From: JAVBSX01 sp051660685
GTDB lineage: Bacteria; Planctomycetota; Planctomycetia; Pirellulales; Thermoguttaceae
DNA length: 19,722 bases
Assembly: GCA_051660685.1 (NCBI GenBank)
Contig: JBOFQB010000108.1
Location: forward strand, 1-19,722
Direction of reading: 5' to 3'
Positions 1 to 7,709 of the stretch are shown one piece after another. Position 1 is the first letter of the stretch. Each line of letters starts with the position of its first letter. Position numbers and translations under genes: made by a program. Below the pieces are notes generated by a model. The model ran no database searches, was not told the DNA's origin, and saw only the letters and a program-made list of their open reading frames with translations.

Positions 1-595
1 GAGGATGTCGAATCGCAACACTGAGAATGTTCTCCAACACCTGTTCATACGAAACGGTTGTCCGGGCAATCCGTTGAAAATACTCCCCCGAACCCGCATC
101 CAGTTTCGCCCATATTTCCCCCCCTTGCTGCATCAGATAATCAACCGTTTCTGCAACATGTTTCACATGAAACCGACTTGCATTGCTAATCAGCACCAAC
201 CGGGTACTTGGCGGGGAACAACTCCCCCGGACTTTTACGGCAAGTCGGACAATCTCATCAAACTGTTCGGCAAGAGTCGGTTCACCATCTCCGCTTAGCG
301 CAATGTCATTTAATCGACGTTTATCAACTGGGGTCTGACCAAACCAATCCTCCTCGAACAGGGAACCGTCTTGGACCATTCGCAGAACACTCCGCAATTC
401 TTCTTCAAGAATGTCGAGGTTCAACAATTCCGGTTTCGGTCGCGCAGAATCGGCGAGGACCTGACAATAGAGGCAGGAAAAATTACAAGGCGAATGTAAA
501 TTGATCCCGACGGAGACACCCCCGGATCGTCGGCTAATGACGGGATAGACATATTGGAACGAACGAAAATGTCGGGGATGATTCTGAGTCAGCAT
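1..595 (-). CDS. Radical SAM protein, C-terminus beyond the window
   Basis: Leftward open frame from an ATG at 595 running off the left edge; 198 codons are visible. The cluster motif C-N-F-S-C-L-Y-C (Cys37, Cys41, Cys44) is the CX3CX2C signature that binds the [4Fe-4S] cluster cleaving S-adenosylmethionine. The following A-L-S-G-D-G-E-P-T-L stretch (residues 99-108) is the glycine-rich SAM-contacting strand, seen in this form in COG0731-like radical SAM proteins related to wyosine-type enzymes. The substrate cannot be read from the fragment. No Shine-Dalgarno sequence precedes the ATG; instead a C-rich run (G-rich on the + strand) sits just upstream. The next gene upstream, a DUF1638 protein, points the same way after 175 bp filled by repeats. 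Radical SAM identity is firm, the subfamily tentative. Confidence 0.85.
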   Translation of the reverse strand, partial: MLTQNHPRHFRSFQYVYPVISRRSGGVSVGINLHSPCNFSCLYCQVLADSARPKPELLNLDILEEELRSVLRMVQDGSLFEEDWFGQTPVDKRRLNDIALSGDGEPTLAEQFDEIVRLAVKVRGSCSPPSTRLVLISNASRFHVKHVAETVDYLMQQGGEIWAKLDAGSGEYFQRIARTTVSYEQVLENILSVAIRHP

Positions 596-598
596 CGA

Positions 599-640
599 GG
601 ATAGGGAATAGGGACTGGGGGATAGGGTAAGGGATTGGGA
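599..640 (+). repeat. G-rich interspersed tract (GGGATAGGG type)
   Basis: Irregular array of short units such as GGATAGGG, GAATAGGG and GATTGGG. Similar tracts occur at 771-787 (minus strand), 10244-10289, 10380-10400 (minus strand), 10661-10698 and 13371-13408. Runs of three or more G separated by 3-5 bases could form G-quadruplexes. This copy continues through AGACA and a GTAT box into the structured repeat at 657, an arrangement repeated at 10244-10332. Confidence 0.7.
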
Positions 641-656
641 AGACAGCAAGTATTCC

Positions 657-762
657 GTTTAGCCGCGATACAACGTATCGCGCGTCCTGAACCGTTCATG
701 TCGCCCAGAACACACTCAAACAGAATACAGAATACACGCAGAACGTTGTTCTGCCGCTAAAC
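657..762 (+). repeat. Structured 3'-end repeat, copy 1
   Basis: The left arm begins GTTTAGCC and holds the hairpin CGCGATAC-AAC-GTATCGCG. The right arm holds GCAGAAC-GTT-GTTCTGC and closes with GCTAAAC, pairing with the left end. About 50 bp separate the arms, more than in the other copies. It lies 8 bp past the stop codon of the DUF1638 gene. Other copies are at 2586-2657, 7621-7688, 10304-10332 (left arm only) and 18085-18156, with a stray right arm at 18164-18190. Confidence 0.85.
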
Positions 763-770
763 GAGAGCCC

Positions 771-1505
771 CTATTCCCCAATCCCCATAATTCTTTCACT
801 GTAATCGAACTGGATCGTTTCGCCGGGTCGGACAATCAGGAAATCCTCCTCGTCCCAATCCCCCTCAACCAATCGTTTCAGCAGCGACAAATCACCTTGC
901 AACTTTTCAAACGTCCAACGACGTTCATCCGCCAACTCCCGCGTCTCCCGCTCAAAACGATCATCCGGCTCCAATCCCGTCTCAATAAACGTCAACCGTT
1001 CGTAGTGTACCATACTCGAAAGTTGTTCCCAGAGATACCGCGCATTCTCTGCCCCGTATTTCTCTTCCAACTGTGAAAAAGACATGCCGATCCCGGTTTT
1101 GCCCTGTATCGAATCAGGGGTATACAGCAAATCACCTCCTCGTTCAACCCAACCTGTTGTCTTGAAATACGTCCCGGGATGTTTTTCAAAATAATCGGAA
1201 TACCGTTGCCGACTGCCAAGAAACAGGGTGATACAATCATGGGCGCGGGGCAGGACAATCGGGACAGTCCGGGATTGCAGACCAACGACCCCTCCACTAC
1301 AAAGAGCGTAACCGAGCAAAATCGCGTCACATCCGGTTGTATCGAGGTTGTCCAGAACCTCATTCAACCGGTTAAACATCCCTTTTCGTCCTAAATCATG
1401 CAGCCCTTTCGGCAGAAACTCAACGTCAATTCGATGAGGCGACTGCGACGCAAGAAACGCCAATTCCCGAAAAAGAATTTCACAAGCAATCAGTTTGAAG
1501 TGCAT
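771..1505 (-). CDS. DUF1638-family protein
   Basis: 244 codons from ATG 1505. The frame stays open upstream, but residues resembling the family begin at M-H-F-K-L-I-A-C-E, so this start is preferred; the upstream extension is translated repeat DNA. Family marks are an early Cys (Cys8), the L-G-Y-A-L-C segment (Cys69), and P-R-A-H-D-C (Cys91) followed by a G-S and aromatic-rich stretch. DUF1638 proteins have no settled function. Homologues occur in methanogens and anaerobes, often near corrinoid methyltransferase genes, and the conserved cysteines and histidine suggest metal or cofactor binding (inference). No methyltransferase is visible here. There is no Shine-Dalgarno sequence. The last residues, M-G-I-G-E, and the TAG stop are encoded by a G-rich dispersed repeat, so the C-terminus may have been altered by repeat insertion. 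Confidence 0.8.
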   Translation of the reverse strand: MHFKLIACEILFRELAFLASQSPHRIDVEFLPKGLHDLGRKGMFNRLNEVLDNLDTTGCDAILLGYALCSGGVVGLQSRTVPIVLPRAHDCITLFLGSRQRYSDYFEKHPGTYFKTTGWVERGGDLLYTPDSIQGKTGIGMSFSQLEEKYGAENARYLWEQLSSMVHYERLTFIETGLEPDDRFERETRELADERRWTFEKLQGDLSLLKRLVEGDWDEEDFLIVRPGETIQFDYSERIMGIGE

Positions 1506-1677
1506 AGAAAATTGAGATACTGTGATTTGGCATTTGAGATCAAAAGTCAAAATAATGGGGACAATCGTATCCCCCTTCTTTCCTCTATCTCCTAACTTCG
1601 ACCTTCTTTCGTTGTATTGCGGCTCAACATTTGGGTCTCTATACTGCAAACGGTTAGAAAGGGTTTGTTTTTCGATT

Positions 1678-1737
1678 GGAACGCGGGCATCCTGCCCGCA
1701 CCTTTTTTTCTTGATGCAGGCAAGATGCCCGCGTTCC
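1678..1737. repeat. Dispersed inverted repeat (GCGGGCATCCTGCCCGC type), copy 1
   Basis: The two arms match at about 20 of 22 positions when one is reverse-complemented; the left arm is itself a hairpin, GCGGGCA-TCC-TGCCCGC. Translated in some frames it gives the phrase N-A-G-I-L-P-A, often seen in spurious ORFs of repeat-rich genomes. It lies between the ubiX stop and the DUF1638 start. A second, decayed copy is at 6937-6994. The remainder of the 1506-1822 gap shows no gene. Confidence 0.75.
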
Positions 1738-1822
1738 GACAAAATGTCCATTTTGTACCCGTTTTCGGTATAACGGAACGACAAAATTCGTCAATGCAGG
1801 TTGCTCGCAATTGCTGTTTTTT

Positions 1823-2410
1823 TCACTCTGTTTCTGCGCCCCATTTTGGAACCAAATCGTGTTCGAGACCAAGTTGGTCCAGTATTTTTCCCGTTATAAA
1901 ACGAACCAAATCGTCCATTGATTGCGGATGATGATAAAACCCCGGAGATGCAGGAAGGACGGTTGCGCCAGATTGAACCAGTTTCAACATGTTCTCCAAC
2001 GCAATCGCCTCAATCGGTGTTTCCCGGGGAACCAAAATCAAACGTCGCCCCTCCTTCAACATGACCGCTCCTGCTCGTTGCAACAGGTTGCCCGCGATTC
2101 CATTTGCAAGACAAGCAAGTGTATTGAGCGAACAAGGAACGACAACCATGTCATTGATTTGTGCTGAACCGCTTGCAATCCTTGCAAACAGATCGTCCAC
2201 ATCATACCAAATGACCCCGGGAAAAGCGGTTTCATCACATCCACATTCATGTTGCAAAACGACTTTCCCCATTTTGCTGCAAACAGCATGAACCTCAACC
2301 GGGTATTGCTCCAGTTCTCGCAGGAGTGAAACAGCGTAAAGACTCCCGCTCGCCCCGGAAATCCCGACGATGATCCTGCGAATTGGTTGGTCGATGCTGT
2401 GACTCTTCAT
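1823..2410 (-). CDS. ubiX: Flavin prenyltransferase UbiX
   Basis: 195 residues, close to the 185-200 usual for the family. UbiX joins a dimethylallyl group to FMN, making the prenylated flavin used by UbiD-type decarboxylases in ubiquinone, menaquinone and aromatic-acid pathways. Visible marks are the FMN-binding G-I-S-G-A-S-G loop (16-22), P-C-S-L-N-T-L-A (92-99, corresponding to the common PCSMKTLA), the L-K-E-G-R-R-L-I-L-V-P-R-E-T-P segment (118-132), and P-G-F-Y near 156-159 before the C-terminal helix. No UbiD partner is in the window, so the decarboxylase served is unknown. The start at 2410 gives a short, plausible leader before the first beta strand; no Shine-Dalgarno sequence is visible. 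It points the same way as purL but is separated from it by 249 bp of repeats. Confidence 0.95.
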   Translation of the reverse strand: MKSHSIDQPIRRIIVGISGASGSLYAVSLLRELEQYPVEVHAVCSKMGKVVLQHECGCDETAFPGVIWYDVDDLFARIASGSAQINDMVVVPCSLNTLACLANGIAGNLLQRAGAVMLKEGRRLILVPRETPIEAIALENMLKLVQSGATVLPASPGFYHHPQSMDDLVRFITGKILDQLGLEHDLVPKWGAETE

Positions 2411-2474
2411 TTTCGGTTGGTTTAGACAACAGTAAAAAACGACGATTGTGTTTTGGTTTTGGAGAAACCAATCT

Positions 2475-2585
2475 GTAGTCCCTTTAGCGACGACCTTTTT
2501 GTAGCCCGGGGTGAAGGGAGCAACGCGACCGCAACCCCGGGTTAAACGATCACCCCATAAAACAAGCTCCAGAGGAGCGACCTAA
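2475..2585 (+). repeat. Dispersed hairpin module (CCCGGGGT/ACCCCGGG), copy 1
   Basis: Begins near GTAGTCCC, contains an 8-bp stem CCCGGGGT/ACCCCGGG around a short A/G-rich loop, and ends GAGGAGCGACCTAA. A near-identical copy lies at 11014-11124 and a reverse-oriented relative at 11160-11259. The end motif recurs alone at about 7602-7614. Here and at 7602 that motif immediately precedes a structured GTTTAGCC repeat. It fills most of the ubiX-purL gap; no gene is seen there. Confidence 0.8.
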
Positions 2586-2657
2586 GTTTAGCCGCGATAC
2601 AACGTATCGCGCGTTCTGAAATTTCAATACGCGCGGAACGTTGTTCCTCGGCTAAAC
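2586..2657 (+). repeat. Structured 3'-end repeat, copy 2
   Basis: Complete 72-bp copy. Left-arm hairpin CGCGATAC-AAC-GTATCGCG, inner stem CGCGCG near the middle, right-arm hairpin GGAAC-GTT-GTTCC, outer stem GTTTAGCCG/CGGCTAAAC. It begins 2 bp after the purL stop codon, so it would form the start of the purL 3' untranslated region. Confidence 0.9.
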
Positions 2658-2659
2658 GT

Positions 2660-5650
2660 TTACCAATCAAGCGGTTTCAACCATGCTTGTTTTAATTCGG
2701 CAATAGAGGCGGACAGAACCAAATGACCGTCGACACCAAATATTTCCAGTTCCGGTTTCGCAACCACTTCGCCGATTTGCACGCAATAAATTCCCGCCTG
2801 TTCAAAATGATAACTGAACTCGACTGCAAATTCCGGCTCAACTTCACAAAGAAATCTTGTGTTGGATTCGCTAAAGAGAAGAACTGTGTTTTTCCCCTCC
2901 TTGCTCAATCCCGGAAAAAGGTGATTTCCCGGTCCAAGAGAAATTTTTGCGCCGAGATTTCCGGCAAAGCAACTTTCGGCAATCGCGGTTGCAAGTCCTC
3001 CTTCACTGAGATCGTGAACCGAACGAACAATTCGGCTTGTAATTGCCGAATGAAGCGTCTGAAATGTCTTTTTGGCAACCGCAACATCAACCGTCGGCGC
3101 AACCCCCAACCGTTGTTCCGACAATCCGCGAATGAGCGACCAATGTGACCCCCCCATTTCGTTTTTCGTCTCCCCAATTTTGAAAATGAGATTCCCCGCC
3201 TTTTTGAAGTCCATTGTCGTGCATTGCGAAACATCCGCAATCTGCCCCATTGCGCTAATCAATAAGGACGCCGGAATCGAAATCGGTTCACTCGCCCCTT
3301 CCGGTCGGTATTCATTGTTCAAACTGTCTTTTCCGCTAATAAAGGGTGTTTCCAAACCGGTTGCAACATCATAACAGGCGATTGCAGCACGGACCAATGA
3401 ACCAAGTGTCTCAGGTCGTTCGGTGTTCCCCCAACAGAAATTATCGAGGATCGTCATTGTTGACGGATCCGCCCCAACCGCAACCCCATTCCGAATCGCC
3501 TCATCAATCGCCGATGCTGCCATATTGTAAGGGTCATAATCACCATAATGCGGATTCATTCCGCAAGAAATCGCAATTCCGCGATTGGAACCTAATCGGG
3601 GACGAACAACAGCAGCATCAGACGGTCCATCATTTTCAGCTCCAAGAAGCGGTTTAACAACACTGCCCGCTTGAACTTCGTGATCGTATTGTCGAATAAT
3701 CCAATGTTTGCTCGCAACATTCAAGGACGAAAGGATTGCAAAGAGGTCCTCGGTTTTCGGTCCGTCCAATTGCAGTTCCTTCTGCACAACCGGGGTGTAA
3801 ACCGCTTGACGAACAATCGGGGGACGCCCTTTATGCAGAAACGACATGGTAAGGTCGCCGACTTTGGTCCCCTTATAATTCAGGACCAATCGGTTTGTCG
3901 GACGAAAAACTCCGATCACGGTTGCTTCAACATCTTCACTTGCACAAAGAGTGTCAAATTCCTCCCATTTTTCTTTCGGAACCGCAAAAACCATACGCTC
4001 TTGCGCTTCTGAAATCCACATTTCCGTGTAAGACAGACCTTCATACTTCAGCGGAATTGCGTCCAATTCCACTTCGGCCCCAATGTCCTCCCCCATTTCC
4101 CCGACTGCACTTGAAAATCCCCCTGCTCCACAATCGGTTACTGCATTGTAAAGACCTCGATCTCGCGCAGTCAACATAACATCGAGAACCATCTTTTCCG
4201 TAATTGCATTCCCAATCTGAACCGCCCCGCCTGAAAGTGTCTCACTCTCACTTGTCAACTCGGCACTACTGAATGTCGCTCCATGTATTCCGTCCCGACC
4301 CGTTCGTCCCCCGATTGCAACAATCAAATCGCCCGGTTGGGCTTGTTTGAACGACATGTTCTGAGGTAAAATTCCAACATTTCCGCAAAAGACAAGCGGA
4401 TTCCCCAAATACCGTTTGTCAAAATAAACAGCCCCATTAACTGTTGGAATCCCCATTCTATTCCCGTAATCCCGAACTCCTGCAACAACCCCGCGCATAA
4501 TTCGTCGGGGATGTAAAACTCCAGAAGGAAGGTCTTCGTTCGAAATTTCAGGAGGTGCAAAACAGAAAACATCCGTACTACAAATCGGTTTCGCCCCCAT
4601 TCCGGTTCCCATAGGATCCCGGATCACCCCGCCCAAACCTGTATTCGCCCCTCCATAAGGCTCAAGAGCAGACGGATGATTATGTGTCTCGACCTTGAAA
4701 CAGACATTATACTGGTCGTCAAAACGGACGACCCCCGCATTGTCCGAAAAAACACTGACACAAAGGTCCTGCTTTTTTGCTTTTTTCCAATGTTCACGGA
4801 TTTCAACCGTTGCTGCAAAAATCGTCTCTTTGAGCATATTCTCAAACCGTCGTACTCCGTCCGGTCCATGATACTCAATCCGCCCCGCCAATGTTTTGTG
4901 AGAACAATGCTCACTCCAAGTTTGTGCAATCGTTTCAAGCTCAATGTCGCTCGGATCACGTCCTTCATTCACGAAAAAGTTCCGAATCGTCTGCATTTCG
5001 GCAAGAGACAGGTACAACTGCCCTTTTTTGCTCAGCTCCATGAGTCCCGAATCGTCCATTCCTCGAATCGCAATCATCTGCAATGCAAATCGGTAGGAAC
5101 TCCCAACTCCAAGTTGGTTAAACGGCAAATCGCCAATCACAACCTGTTCAATCGCCGAATTCGCAAGCAGTTTGGAACAGAGTCGTTCAATCGATTGCTG
5201 ATCCAACCCGGAAATCCAATACTTCTTAAACGTCCGAACTGCTTCTGTTGCAATTCCAAAATCCGCAATCGCTTTTTTGGCACTTTCAGCAACCGAATCC
5301 GTTACTCCCGGTTTCGGTAAAACGTAAACGATTCTCGCTTCATCCTGATTCTTACTCTGATTCCCCTTTTGATTTGCCGTTTGATTCGCCGTTTCTGAAC
5401 AATCAACGTTGGAACCCCCGTTTCCAAAAACCGGCAAAAGAGTGACCTGCTCGACAACGGAATCGGCAAGGAGTTCGTCCGCAATTTGGCGAATCTGCGA
5501 TTCCGAAAGTTCTCCTTGAACCAGATAACCGTGAGCCGTTTGAATCACGAATGAATCGGCCAAATTAAGATCAACAGCATCGACGACAATTTCTTGTCCT
5601 AACGTGTCAGGTTGCGAATGTGCCGGACGAATTTCAACTTCCCAAAGCAT
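2660..5650 (-). CDS. purL: FGAM synthase PurL with N-terminal PurS-like modules
   Basis: Phosphoribosylformylglycinamidine synthase, the ATP-dependent fourth step of de novo purine synthesis. From ATG 5650 it has 996 residues, well above the ~730 of small PurL. Two PurS-like modules precede the synthase core (about residues 2-75 and 105-175), joined by an N/Q/T-rich linker (81-104). The core shows T-W-S-E-H-C-S-H-K-T (244-253), the K-V-E-T-H-N-H-P-S-A signature, G-G-R-T-G-R-D-G-I-H-G and D-C-G-A-G-G-F-S-S, all typical of the duplicated AIR-synthase-like fold. No glutaminase domain is present, so a separate PurQ is expected. The frame is open to ATG 5710, which has GAGGA four bases upstream, but the added 20 residues are hydrophobic and unlike the family; ATG 5665 is a third option. 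The conserved M-L-W-E-V-E-I favours 5650. Confidence 0.93.
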   Translation of the reverse strand: MLWEVEIRPAHSQPDTLGQEIVVDAVDLNLADSFVIQTAHGYLVQGELSESQIRQIADELLADSVVEQVTLLPVFGNGGSNVDCSETANQTANQKGNQSKNQDEARIVYVLPKPGVTDSVAESAKKAIADFGIATEAVRTFKKYWISGLDQQSIERLCSKLLANSAIEQVVIGDLPFNQLGVGSSYRFALQMIAIRGMDDSGLMELSKKGQLYLSLAEMQTIRNFFVNEGRDPSDIELETIAQTWSEHCSHKTLAGRIEYHGPDGVRRFENMLKETIFAATVEIREHWKKAKKQDLCVSVFSDNAGVVRFDDQYNVCFKVETHNHPSALEPYGGANTGLGGVIRDPMGTGMGAKPICSTDVFCFAPPEISNEDLPSGVLHPRRIMRGVVAGVRDYGNRMGIPTVNGAVYFDKRYLGNPLVFCGNVGILPQNMSFKQAQPGDLIVAIGGRTGRDGIHGATFSSAELTSESETLSGGAVQIGNAITEKMVLDVMLTARDRGLYNAVTDCGAGGFSSAVGEMGEDIGAEVELDAIPLKYEGLSYTEMWISEAQERMVFAVPKEKWEEFDTLCASEDVEATVIGVFRPTNRLVLNYKGTKVGDLTMSFLHKGRPPIVRQAVYTPVVQKELQLDGPKTEDLFAILSSLNVASKHWIIRQYDHEVQAGSVVKPLLGAENDGPSDAAVVRPRLGSNRGIAISCGMNPHYGDYDPYNMAASAIDEAIRNGVAVGADPSTMTILDNFCWGNTERPETLGSLVRAAIACYDVATGLETPFISGKDSLNNEYRPEGASEPISIPASLLISAMGQIADVSQCTTMDFKKAGNLIFKIGETKNEMGGSHWSLIRGLSEQRLGVAPTVDVAVAKKTFQTLHSAITSRIVRSVHDLSEGGLATAIAESCFAGNLGAKISLGPGNHLFPGLSKEGKNTVLLFSESNTRFLCEVEPEFAVEFSYHFEQAGIYCVQIGEVVAKPELEIFGVDGHLVLSASIAELKQAWLKPLDW

Positions 5651-5710
5651 AGTAAGCGGGTTCATAAGATAAGAGTGAAGGGAGAACACCAGAACAACAA
5701 CGATGTTCAT

Positions 5711-6012
5711 TGTTCCTCATTGTAGGTTAGTTTGACCGGTCATACAACAGACCGCTTTTAGAAAACCGTCAAAAAGAGACAGATCGCCGTTTTCCACTTC
5801 TTCGAGCTTCCTCAGAGACGATTTCAATCTTGCCTATTCCCCAAAATCAGCTTTTTTCATACAAGCCCTACAGTTTGTCGCTCTTTTCTGCTTTTCGTAA
5901 AAAGAAATTTCCAAATTTTTTCGCCAATTTCATTTCCTGTGGTATTCTTTGGGCGTGTGAGGAAAATTCTGTGTATTCTACCTGTTTTTTCCATTTTAAT
6001 TTTTTTTGTGAG
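5711..6012. other. A/T-rich spacer between divergent genes
   Basis: About 300 bp between leftward purL and the rightward Cys-rich gene. It holds poly-T/poly-A patches around 5900-6010 but no recognised repeat family, hairpin, RNA gene or convincing ORF. Promoters for both divergent genes are expected here or just to the right; I cannot place the purL promoter. Confidence 0.5.
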
Positions 6013-6046
6013 TTGACATACACAAAACGCACAAACGAGTTAAAAT
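6013..6046 (+). promoter_or_regulatory. Possible promoter of the Cys-rich gene
   Basis: TTGACA at 6013-6018 is a perfect -35 match and TAAAAT at 6041-6046 is a good -10 match, but the 22-bp spacing is longer than the usual 16-18. Either only one hexamer is used or the promoter is of another type. It would give a leader of about 140 nt. Confidence 0.3.
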
Positions 6047-6175
6047 AGAAGCGACTAGGAAAAATACACAAAATTCCCAAGATGGTTAAATAAATCGTCG
6101 AAGGGGCGCCGATATGGAACTCATAAAGTGTACTTTGGGTATTTCGCCCAATTCGTTTATCACCCCCATTTTATC

Positions 6176-6185
6176 AAAAGGAGAA
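6176..6185 (+). promoter_or_regulatory. Strong ribosome-binding site deciding the start at 6192
   Basis: AAAAGGAGAA with its AGGAG core 8 bases before ATG 6192. It settles the start over the in-frame ATG at 6114, which would put 26 residues ahead of a clean signal peptide. Confidence 0.8.
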
Positions 6186-6191
6186 CTTCTG

Positions 6192-6671
6192 ATGAAACGT
6201 TTTGTTGTTGCTTCGCTTTTGGCACTTGCCGTTTTCGCCGTCTCGAACACTGCCAATGCAGGTTTGTTTGGTCGTTTGGCATGCTGCACCCCTTGTGAAC
6301 CGGCTGCATGTGCGCCGTGTGAACCGGTTGTTTGTGAACCGTGTGAACCGGTTTGTGCTCCGTGTGAACCCGTTTGCGGTCCCGTTTGGCGACCCTTTGC
6401 TCGTCTGCACGCTCTCAAAGCCCGTTTGTTCGCTGCTTGCACTCCGTGTGAACCGGCTTGCTGCACACCTTGCGAACCCGTTTGCGAACCGTGTGAACCG
6501 GTTTGTGCTCCGTGTGAACCCGTTTGTGCCCCGAAATTCTGCTTGCCCAAAATTTACTTGCCGAAAATTTGCTTGCCGAAGATCAGTTTCCCCAAATTCT
6601 GCGTTCCTTGCGGTCCCGCCGTTTGCGAACCGTGTGAACCGGCTTGTGTTCCTTGCGGTCCTTGCATGTAA
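6192..6671 (+). CDS. Secreted cysteine/proline-rich repeat protein
   Basis: 159 residues. A signal peptide (M-K-R, hydrophobic core, A-N-A before Gly24) is followed by a mature chain with about 29 cysteines in roughly 136 residues. They sit mostly in C-x-P-C-E-P units: one array at residues 31-62, a spacer with no cysteine (G-P-V-W-R-P-F-A-R-L-H...), a second array (82-113), a P-K-I-C/Y-L-P-K section, then a third short array. A 46-bp stretch at 6331-6376 recurs at 6481-6526 with about one difference, so the arrays grew by internal duplication. No catalytic motif is seen. Cysteine spacing would suit disulfide cross-linking or metal binding. Planctomycete walls were classically described as rich in cystine and proline, so a wall or surface structural role is plausible (inference). 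A hairpin terminator follows at 6804. I know no named family. Confidence 0.8.
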   Translation: MKRFVVASLLALAVFAVSNTANAGLFGRLACCTPCEPAACAPCEPVVCEPCEPVCAPCEPVCGPVWRPFARLHALKARLFAACTPCEPACCTPCEPVCEPCEPVCAPCEPVCAPKFCLPKIYLPKICLPKISFPKFCVPCGPAVCEPCEPACVPCGPCM

Positions 6672-6803
6672 GCAATAAGCGTTTGCAGAAAAGTTCTTCG
6701 ATCAGGGTTGAGTGAAAGAGTGATGAACAACTGAAATCCTTGTCATGTTTTGACACTTGATTTGTTCCTTGTTCTGTCAACAACCCGATTGAAAATGAGA
6801 TTC

Positions 6804-6840
6804 AAAACCGCTTGACCTTGATTGGTTGAGCGGTTTTTCT
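6804..6840 (+). terminator. Rho-independent terminator after the Cys-rich gene
   Basis: Stem AAACCGCTTGACC (6805-6817), loop TTGATT, stem GGTTGAGCGGTTT (6824-6836): 13 pairs including two G-T wobbles, followed by TTTCTTT in a T-rich run. Separates the Cys-rich gene from apt. Confidence 0.8.
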
Positions 6841-6936
6841 TTGCGCGCCTCTTCCGTAACCTGTCTTCCTCTTGAAACGATCTTCCTTCCTCTTGAAAGA
6901 TTTGTTGCCCTTGTGTACACTTTCTGAAAATATACT

Positions 6937-6994
6937 GGAACGCGGGCATCCTGCCCGCATTGTTTCCTTCATTCAGGCAAGATGCTTGAGTTCC
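6937..6994. repeat. Dispersed inverted repeat (GCGGGCATCCTGCCCGC type), copy 2
   Basis: The left arm matches the copy at 1678 exactly over its first 22 bp, including the GCGGGCA-TCC-TGCCCGC hairpin. The right arm has decayed (GATGCTTGAGTTCC against GATGCCCGCGTTCC). It abuts TATACT at 6931-6936, a possible -10 box, and lies in the apt leader. A start codon inside it (ATG 6982) is in frame with apt but is repeat sequence. Confidence 0.7.
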
Positions 6995-7035
6995 CGGGGA
7001 TTTTTTACCTCTTATTACGCAACAGGACTATTATC

Positions 7036-7560
7036 ATGCTGAAACTGGAAGATTTTATTCGTTCGGTCTTTGACTTCCCGGTTCCCGGAATCCATTTCCG
7101 CGACATCACCCCCTTGTTGGAAAGTCCGGTTGCTTTTCGTGAAACGGTCCGTCAATTGGCGGATGCTGCGCGAGCATGGGGACGAATTGACAAAATAGCG
7201 GCTCCAGAAGCGCGGGGTTTTATTTTTGCAGCACCTCTTGCTCTTGAATTGGAAGCGGGATTGACACCGATTCGCAAACCGGGAAAACTTCCGTACAAGA
7301 CGGTATCTCAGGAATACTCACTTGAATATGGGACGAATGAAATACAGATGCACGAAGATGCGGTCAAGCCGGGCGAGAAGGTTTTGATTCTGGACGATCT
7401 TCTTGCAACAGGGGGAACGACAGAAGCATGTCGTCAGTTGCTTGAGAAACAAGGAGCCGACGTGATCGGGGCTCTTTTTCTGATTGAGCTCCCCGGCTTA
7501 AAGGGTCGGGAAAAGATGAAAATCAAAAATGTGACCTCTTTGATTATGTTTGAAGAATAA
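7036..7560 (+). CDS. apt: Adenine phosphoribosyltransferase
   Basis: 174 residues, normal length. It salvages adenine, joining it to PRPP to give AMP and pyrophosphate in the cytoplasm. The PRPP-binding signature V-L-I-L-D-D-L-L-A-T-G-G-T is at 116-128. Other APRT marks are F-R-D-I-T-P-L-L (21-28), A-P-E-A-R-G-F-I-F (56-64), R-K-P-G-K-L-P (80-86) and the Y-x-L-E-Y-G substrate hood (94-99). ATG 7036 is chosen because M-L-K-L-E-D-F-I-R starts the family N-terminus; ATG 6982 would add 18 residues read from a dispersed repeat. AGGA eight bases upstream is a modest ribosome-binding site. It sits alone between the Cys-rich gene, separated by a terminator, and the convergent YTV gene, so it is probably transcribed by itself. 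Confidence 0.95.
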   Translation: MLKLEDFIRSVFDFPVPGIHFRDITPLLESPVAFRETVRQLADAARAWGRIDKIAAPEARGFIFAAPLALELEAGLTPIRKPGKLPYKTVSQEYSLEYGTNEIQMHEDAVKPGEKVLILDDLLATGGTTEACRQLLEKQGADVIGALFLIELPGLKGREKMKIKNVTSLIMFEE

Positions 7561-7601
7561 ACGAGGTTTCCTACACCCTGTTTCTGTAGACAATCGTAGA
7601 A

Positions 7602-7614
7602 AGGAGCGACCTAA
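7602..7614 (+). repeat. Isolated end motif of the CCCGGGG module
   Basis: AGGAGCGACCTAA, identical to the right end of the modules at 2475-2585 and 11014-11124, again placed just before a GTTTAGCC repeat. The hairpin part of the module is missing here. Confidence 0.6.
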
Positions 7615-7620
7615 TCCCCC

Positions 7621-7688
7621 GTTTAGCCGCGATACAACGTATCGCGCGTAATATGAAGAACGCGCGGAACGTTGTTCCTCGGCTAAAC
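7621..7688 (+). repeat. Structured 3'-end repeat, copy 3
   Basis: Complete 68-bp copy, arms as at 2586-2657, in the gap between convergent apt and the YTV gene: 60 bp after the apt stop and 21 bp after the YTV stop. In this position it could end or protect both transcripts (inference). Confidence 0.9.
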
Positions 7689-7709
7689 GACTAATAAACC
7701 GTCGAGTCT

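Noticed and set aside
5..504. Rightward open frames in the first 500 bp
   Set aside because: They are antisense to the radical SAM gene, whose cluster motif is clear on the minus strand.
1592..1931. Short ORFs reading N-A-G-I-L-P-A-like phrases
   Set aside because: Translations of the dispersed GCGGGCATCCTGCCCGC repeat.
4676..5320. 214-codon rightward frame opposite purL
   Set aside because: Antisense to conserved PurL motifs, with no domain or start signal of its own.
5711..6191. Purine riboswitch or other leader RNA for purL
   Set aside because: No conserved three-stem purine-aptamer core could be recognised, and the purL leader shows no long paired stems.
6086..6550. Leftward frame with T-G-S-H-G-A-Q repeats
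   Set aside because: Antisense translation of the Cys-rich repeats; the rightward frame has a signal peptide and ribosome-binding site.
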